DNA from: Actinomycetota bacterium
GTDB taxonomy: Bacteria > Actinomycetota > Actinomycetes > Mycobacteriales > Mycobacteriaceae
Direction: 5' to 3'
Assembly (NCBI GenBank): GCA_005789055.1
Contig: SYAA01000194.1
Span: 1 to 5,691 of the forward strand
DNA length: 5,691 bases
Part shown: positions 5,250 to 5,691 of the stretch, one piece after another
Layout of the letters: the number at the start of each line of letters is the position of its first letter
Position numbering within the stretch: position 1 is the first letter of the stretch
Made by a program: the position numbers and the translations under genes
Notes under the pieces: generated by a model
What the model saw: the letters and a program-made list of their open reading frames with translations, nothing else
Told to the model about the DNA's origin: nothing
The model's database searches: none

Positions 5250-5691
5250 ATGCACCGAAACGGACCATTGCGATGGGCTGGCGCAGCAGCCGTCCTCGCC
5301 GCGCTGAGCGGTTTCGTCATCGCCTCGCCGGCGACCGTATCCGCCGATGCCACCGATGACTACCCCATCCCGAACCGGATCCTCAAGACCGGCTGTACCG
5401 CCGAGCAGATCATGGCCGCCGCACGCGACGTTGAGCCGGTCTACTTCGAGCGCTACATGATCGACTACAACAACAAGTCACCCGAGATCCAGCAGGCGGC
5501 CCAGGATTACATCCACCGCTTTTTCGCACTGCCGCCGGAGGGCCGCCGGGCGTGGTCGGAGGAGATGGCCACGAACGCCTTCTCGGATCCGTTGGCGTTC
5601 CAGTGGCCCAACCACGCCAAGCTGTTCTTCAACAACAAGGGCGTGGCAGCGAATACGACCGACATCTGCATGCAATACCCGCCCGATGACA
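5250..5691 (+). CDS. Secreted DUF5078-like protein, partial (C-terminus beyond window)
   Basis: The frame opens at the ATG at 5250 and has no stop before the window ends; 147 residues are visible. The N-terminus is a Sec-type signal peptide: MHRNGPLRW, a hydrophobic stretch at about 10-25, and likely cleavage near ATVSADA (residues 28-34). The mature part contains YPIPNRILKTGC, then DVEPVYFERYMIDYNNK (60-76), a helical DYIHRFFALPPEGRR stretch, and KLFFNNKGVAA before DICMQYPPDD. This pattern resembles the actinobacterial DUF5078 family as I remember it; its function is unknown. Two cysteines (in KTGC and DICM) may form a disulfide after export. It is divergent from the DUF732-like gene across 76 bp. 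Base composition and codon use are like its neighbours. The family assignment is from recall and less certain than the exported nature. Confidence 0.75.
   Translation, partial: MHRNGPLRWAGAAAVLAALSGFVIASPATVSADATDDYPIPNRILKTGCTAEQIMAAARDVEPVYFERYMIDYNNKSPEIQQAAQDYIHRFFALPPEGRRAWSEEMATNAFSDPLAFQWPNHAKLFFNNKGVAANTTDICMQYPPDD

Noticed and set aside
4095..5255. Long minus-strand frame opposite the reductase
   Set aside because: It is an antisense shadow typical of high-GC coding DNA. It runs through two real genes and shows no domain.

Overview
The window looks like chromosomal DNA of a pigmented Mycobacterium/Mycolicibacterium or a close actinobacterial relative. It is GC-rich with strong G/C preference at third codon positions. 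It carries a carotenoid (crt) cluster in an actinobacterial order, and next to it two small secreted proteins of types I associate with mycobacteria (DUF732-like and DUF5078-like). One of these has a promoter placed as for a leaderless mRNA. The genus is an inference from these features; no marker gene is present.

Layout, left to right. Positions 1-3524, minus strand: a compact operon read right to left, crtE (geranylgeranyl diphosphate synthase, 2310-3524), crtI (phytoene desaturase, 749-2296) and crtB (phytoene synthase, 1-744, cut by the window's left edge). The genes are 13 and 4 bp apart. Together they make the C40 core: CrtE supplies GGPP, CrtB condenses two GGPP to phytoene, and CrtI desaturates phytoene toward lycopene. 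Any cyclase or later tailoring gene would lie to the left of the window.

Positions 3525-3700: a divergent control region between crtE and the next gene. It holds a perfect 14-bp tandem duplication, a 6-bp inverted repeat close to crtE, and a short upstream reading frame.

Positions 3701-4060, plus strand: the most unusual gene here, a 119-residue protein that is almost entirely an uninterrupted series of 19 six-residue repeats. The first half is Ser/Ala/Gly-rich and is encoded by a 36-bp DNA tandem repeat. The second half has 12 cysteines spaced exactly every third residue. It has no signal peptide and I know of no assigned function. It is followed 25 bp later, on the same strand, by a classical short-chain dehydrogenase/reductase (4086-4826), so the two may be co-transcribed.

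Positions 4838-5691: a minus-strand DUF732-like exported protein (4838-5173), convergent with the reductase. It is divergent from a plus-strand exported DUF5078-like protein (5250 onward) that runs off the right edge. The 76-bp gap between these two holds candidate -10 elements for both directions.
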